Below are positions 59,679-64,000 of a DNA stretch of 64,000 nt, piece after piece. Within the stretch, counting starts at the first letter, position 1. Every line of letters begins with the position of its first letter. Below the pieces are notes generated by a model. It had not been told where the DNA came from, did no database searches, and saw only the letters and a program-made list of their open reading frames with translations. The translations under genes were made by a program, and so were the position numbers. Source of the stretch: Sordariomycetes sp. S80-01Y (lineage: Eukaryota; Ascomycota; Sordariomycetes). Location: contig JAXQJY010000028.1 of NCBI GenBank assembly GCA_037042185.1, positions 558,001 through 622,000 of the forward strand. The letters run 5' to 3'.

Positions 59679-62664
59679 TCATAATCGCCCACATCTGATC
59701 TCCTTCTCGAAGATCTTGACGTTCCAGACGTCGTAGAACTGCATAGGACCAACCGTCTTGAAACGCAGCCGTGAACCCCCATCTAAATCGTCGTCGCTCT
59801 CACTCTCACTTTCGCTGAACCCAATCGCCGGAATAAAGGGGTAGGGGTCGTGATATGTCGGGGCCGGCAGGGCGGGTGATTTGCCCTTGTTGATCTTCTT
59901 TTTGTGCTCTTCTCTCCGTGCCTTCTCCTCGGCGACCGAGGTGCGTACGACCCGGTCTACGCGGTCGTCCTCCATGGCAATCCACTCTAGCTTGCTCGAA
60001 GGATGGTGAGACAGGTTGTCCACGATGAATCGAAGAATCTCGCGCATGACCCATATGCATGTGTCGTTATTCTTGAAGTGCAGGATGTGGAGAGCACGAA
60101 GCTGCGGGAGACCGGCGAAGTACTGCATGAAGGCGTGCTGCTCGTGTTAGCCAAAACATCACGTTATCAAGACCGAACCGCACTTACCACTGCCTGGATG
60201 TTGAGGCTGATGGCCAGCTCTTCTAGTTGCTTGCCTCGTGTGCAAATGTAGATCATGGTTTTCTCGCTCGCGTCCCAATTCGTGCCCGTCGACTCGTCCT
60301 TGATCATAAGGCGCTTGAGTGTGGACATGTGCTTCGTCAGCACGACCCGTCGAATCTGGTCCATGGTGTTTGTGGTCCGTGATGCAAAGCTTTCGGGCTT
60401 GGTCTTTGCACTTCGCTCAACCATGAAGAGCTCATGCAGCTCTTGCAGCTGCGAAACGCACGTCAGAAACGCATCAGAGACATTGTCTGTGAAGACGCTT
60501 CGGAGTGGCAACGGCTGGACCTTGTTCTCCTTGGTCAATAGTGACCATATGGGCGCCTGGGTGCCCACGTTGAGCAGCGTCAACTGCCGGAGTGAGCGCA
60601 AATCAATGGCTCGCGATAGTACGGACGCCTTGACCGGGACGAGGTACATGCTGAGAGATTCGAGCGAGAACCCACGGGTTTCCCTCAAGTAGTCGCGAAT
60701 TTCCTGCCCGGCGACCAGCGCATCAGCTGCGTCTGCGATGTGGCTGTCGCCTGAAATTGAGGCCTCGTCGAGGTCAAGTTTGGTCTTCTCCAGTTTGCGC
60801 GATAGATCATCGAGGCTCTGCTCGTACTCTTCAACTCTTCGGGACAATGCCGACTCCTCCTCTCCAGTCGCCGCGTCCCTTTCGAACGATATCTCGCTGA
60901 GCTGATCTTTGACTTTTGCCAGGTCCGTCTGGTAAACTGCAACTTGAGACATCAAACGGAGGGCTTTGGGAGACAGCTGACGACCTTCTCTTGCGAATAA
61001 AGAGGGCGTCAGGGCTGGGGACGCGAGCCCGGATGCATCTTGCTGAGGCTTGTCGGTTGGTTTCAGGTCTTCGAATGCCTGGCCGGCGTCATGTATGCTT
61101 TCTATGTGCTCCATGTCGATGTGTGCAAGCCCCTGATCATCCACGGCTGCGTCGGCCTTTGGAGAGCTAGATGAAGGTTCAGTGGTGCCGTTCGGCAGTG
61201 TCCCAACCTCGTCTCCAGCGGCCGTCTCTCCCGACGCCTGCTCGCCTTTGTCGTCCTTGCGAGAGCTCACGTACTTTCTTGCAGCCTGTTCAATCATGTC
61301 CAAAACTTCTACGTGGGCTGCGGTCCGTTCCGCCGGTCCGTCGATAATCTTCATCAACTGATCACTGACGCTTCGCATAGACTTTATGAACTTCAAGTGC
61401 GGGTCCTTCTCCGTGTCCTCGTCATCGGCAGAAACCCCAAGCTTGACAGGGCCAGCCTCTCTCGACTCGCTCAACCTCTTGGCGAGAGCCTTGTCAGGGC
61501 TCGCAGGGAGCTCGACAACGTCGAAGACCCGTCCCAAGAATGCCTCCTGTACCTTCCGTTCCTCCTGAGCTCGGAAGGCTTTCGCTGGTCCAGTTCCATC
61601 GTTATGGCTTGAATGAGGCGCCATTGTGAACTCGTCCTCGACGTCGGAGTCGTCTGGATCAGAATCTACCGGTGGTCTTCGTGCTTGCAGTGCTAGACTC
61701 TCTGACAAGGACAGTTGTAGCTCCTTCAGCGTTGTCGAAGACTTTTGAATGCAGGCTTTGAGCTCCGTCATAATGTCCAAATCATCAATGTCTAACACTA
61801 GCAGACTCTTAAGATTCTTGAACCCGGACAAAGTCGACGGCTCCTGGAAGGATGACCCGCGCTTAGCGATCTTGCTCTTCGGGAGCTGTTTCGACGGCGG
61901 GATAAGAGTCGAATGAAGCTCTGACACGACCGTGGCGTAAGGGCTAAGGGGGAGGGAGGTGGTGGAGGGCAGCGTCGGCGGCAGTGACCCATCCGTCCAA
62001 TGGTGTCCTGGGTCCGGTGCTGGTGCGTGGTTGTCGGTTGATGACGGCAGGGGAGGCGGGGGCATGTAATATGACTCCCCAGCTTGCATTCGCAGGTGGA
62101 CTTTCCTCAAAGACGGGATGCGATGCAGCTCACGGTAGACCTGGCGGCTCAGCTCGACGCGGATGTTCCACCTGAAGACCTCCAACGACTTGGCCCTCTT
62201 CAGGGTAAGGTACAAGAGCGTGTTCAGGAATTTGCCGCAGCTCGCACTGTAGAGATATGGTTGGTAGGATATCTCGCCCTTCACTCCGGCGCTCAGAGTG
62301 TCCATTGATAGGTCTCTCAGGTGTTGGGCGTAGTTGTACTCGCTAGTGGTGAAGGTATCCAGGCCCCCGGCAAGTCCGTCGATCGGGGAGTCGTACGCCA
62401 GATCATCATCGTCGGGGAAGATAATGTGGAAGTTTCTGTAGAGTTGCGCCGAGGCTAATTCGTGGAAGCGCTTGGAGACGAGGGCGACGCATATGAGATC
62501 CGTCTGGGAGCACTGGCTGAGGTTAGCGAACCAGTACAACTGCGGGCCGCGTTTGAGGGACAGACGTGGGAGATGATCTCGCGCTGTGTCTCCAAAGGCA
62601 GATCAAGGAGCGCAATCCTCGGGCCAGGAGAGGCGAGCTCGTCCCCCGCAGCCTCCGCTGCCAT
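59679..62664 (-). CDS. Large F-box protein with coiled-coil insert
   Basis: Exons 62664..62566, 62512..60188 and 60137..59679 give 960 aa. Residues about 17-60 make the F-box: RIALLDLPLETQREIISH then CSQTDLICVALVSKRFHELA. ASAQLYRNFHIIFPDDDD follows, a block I associate with fungal F-box/LRR-type proteins. Hydrophobic repeat-like segments occur near 60-240 and 720-850 (RSLRQLTLLNVGTQAP, LQELHELFMVER, LRALHILHF) and may form a leucine-rich scaffold. A Glu/Lys-rich coiled coil lies around 620-690 (SRRVEEYEQSLDDLSRKLEK). The region between (about 260-600) is acidic and disordered. Intron 1 has a weak donor (GTCTGT) but the join ISH-CSQTDL keeps the F-box; acceptor GCCAG follows CTAAC by a few bases. 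Likely an SCF substrate adaptor; substrate unknown. Confidence 0.85.
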
Positions 62665-62813
62665 TGTACTCCAGCGCGACGACCGGCGGCGGCGGCGGGG
62701 AGACAGCGCACTGTGGATGCGACAGCGGGTCGAATTATGATGCCGTGGGATGGGGAAACGATGGTGCGAAATGGATGACGCTAGACGTTGTTTCGGTACC
62801 TGAACGGTGAAAC

Positions 62814-62838
62814 GATGCGATGCGATGCGATGCGAAGC
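62814..62838 (+). repeat. GATGC microsatellite
   Basis: Four perfect GATGC copies (62814-62833) followed by one GAAGC. It lies about 150 bp upstream of the large F-box gene, in its leader or promoter. Confidence 0.8.
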
Positions 62839-62985
62839 GGGGGGTCCAAAGGGCGAGGAGCGTTGCGTGAAGTCGAATACGCAGGTGCAAGTTGGGAAGA
62901 CGACGGTTGGCTGCGGCCGCCAACGTGACGACGGCTGAGCTTGAAGGTGCGGATCGCCAGTGCCAACGCCGGTGCCAGTGGTGAG

Positions 62986-63007
62986 TGAGCCTCCACTGAG
63001 CCTCCAC
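62986..63007. repeat. Tandem duplication of an 11-bp unit
   Basis: TGAGCCTCCAC occurs twice head to tail, followed by TGA and then ACTGAGCCTGAG. The words resemble the repeat cluster upstream of GAPDH. Confidence 0.6.
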
Positions 63008-64000
63008 TGAAACTGAGCCTGAGCACTTGCCGGTGGGGAATTTTCGGGTTCCGAGTCCGGGGTGCGGCGGTTAGGCGGCTTCTAAACTGTGACCCGGTGT
63101 CTAAGCTTGCTAGGTAAGTTCTATTGTGGAGCTCCAGAGAGCTGTCCCGCGGATGTACTTGACCTTGAATGTGCTGCAAAATTAGCATCCGGGATAAGCC
63201 TGCAGAGTGAAGGGGCTCGCGTGGCTTCAGCGACAACTATCGAAAGCTTTTCTTGCTCGTGGCTTGTCACCCTGGCTTAGCCCCTCTTGCCAGTGTCGCT
63301 GATCAAGACCCAACCACAAACGGCAATACTCGAGGAAATATAATCTTACGAATCATGCACCACCACGTTATTTTTACTCATTGGGTTTCATACCGGTTAT
63401 CTGGTTATTTGGAGTGGGTATAACCCTGGTCTGCTTTGTTCGAGAGTCTGTTATGCAACTCAAGCTGTGGCCTTTTCTGCTCGTCCGAAGTCTCTCGTAA
63501 GAGAGCCCAACCAACCAAGAGTGAGTACGCTGAGCGTGTGACACAACCTCCTCAGTGACTACATTGTATTATGTTTATTGATGTTCCGAGATACAAGCGT
63601 ATTCTCAACACGGCTGTGGCCTCACGTGTTTCTTGTCATGTTGATGGCCGCAGGGTAGGGACAGCCTGAGTGATCGCCCGACGAATCATGATATTCTATG
63701 AAGTTCACATCGAAGCCACACGATCCGTCCAGGACGTGAAACAGGGCCCCTTTTCACAACACGTATACTTCATAATATGCTTGCTCGGACTGTGACCCAT
63801 TCCATAATTTTCATAACCTGCCACCTTTTTGTGTTGTGCGTGCTGGGCCGAAACAGTCGTGACAGCACTCATGGTCGCTAATGTCCGCCAACTCATGCCT
63901 GTGCGTCTCATCCAATCGATCCTCGTATTCACAGACGGGATGTCAATGCCGCCAGCCAGGGTCAGTCATGTCAGCATCAAAGCGCAGGATTTGGCTGCTC

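Larger units (their letters stand above)
62665..64000. other. Right-end intergenic region
   Basis: About 1.3 kb from the F-box start to the window edge. It contains the F-box promoter with two short tandem repeats and GTGCCAGTGG at 62972-62981. A 44-codon minus-strand frame at 63811-63942 (ending ...DHECCHDCFGP plus a short tail) could be the last exon of a gene beyond the edge, but this is weak. Confidence 0.4.

Overview
The window is nuclear DNA of a filamentous ascomycete. Genes carry short introns of about 46-130 nt with GT-AG ends and CTAAC/CTGAC-like branch sites. Intergenic regions are compact. Several families are typical of Pezizomycotina: a Zn2Cys6 regulator, a TRI12-type MFS pump, NmrA-like, GH92 and a fucose-lectin-like membrane protein. 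Protein style suggests a Sordariomycete, but I cannot place the genus. I see no prophage, insertion sequence, CRISPR array, rRNA or convincing tRNA.

Layout, left to right: the 5' part of UFD1 (-) runs off the left edge; LIN1/CD2BP2-like GYF protein (+, 822-2216); GAPDH (+, 3676-4906) with a 5' UTR intron, a pyrimidine tract and a repeat-rich upstream region; a disordered charged protein with a possible AF4-like C-terminus (-, 5743-8221); arginyl-tRNA synthetase with two in-frame starts (+, 9906-12256); a coiled-coil protein (-, 13022-15270); the AAA+ ATPase RVB2/reptin (+, 16049-17572); a secreted DJ-1/PfpI-like protein (+, 18665-19555); a membrane-anchored six-repeat lectin-like protein (+, 20123-21567); a bHLH regulator (-, 21772-23249); the giant lipid-transfer protein CSF1 (-, 25022-34745); a TMEM184/OSTalpha-family membrane protein (+, 35306-37176); a secreted GH92 mannosidase (-, 37397-39943); a BED-like plus Zn2Cys6 regulator (+, 41481-43724); exocyst SEC5 (-, 44044-47172); mitochondrial IDH2 (+, 47772-49105); an NmrA-like protein (-, 50506-51432) divergent from a TRI12-like MFS pump (+, 52542-54548); an F-box protein (-, 55398-56651); a roughly 3-kb gene-empty stretch; and a second, larger F-box protein (-, 59679-62664).

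Most genes are unlinked housekeeping functions: protein quality control, splicing, glycolysis and the TCA cycle, translation, chromatin remodelling, exocytosis and lipid transfer. The only pairing that looks functionally suggestive is the divergent NmrA-like/MFS pair. No biosynthetic cluster is visible. Exon joins were worked out by hand from splice signals and frame continuity. Several depend on very small exons (ATG-only, 9-nt and 7-nt) that automatic callers often miss. The most interesting leads are the AF4-like C-terminus, the two-start arginyl-tRNA synthetase, a probable GC-AG intron in the TMEM184 gene, the double-zinc-motif regulator and the lectin-like membrane protein.
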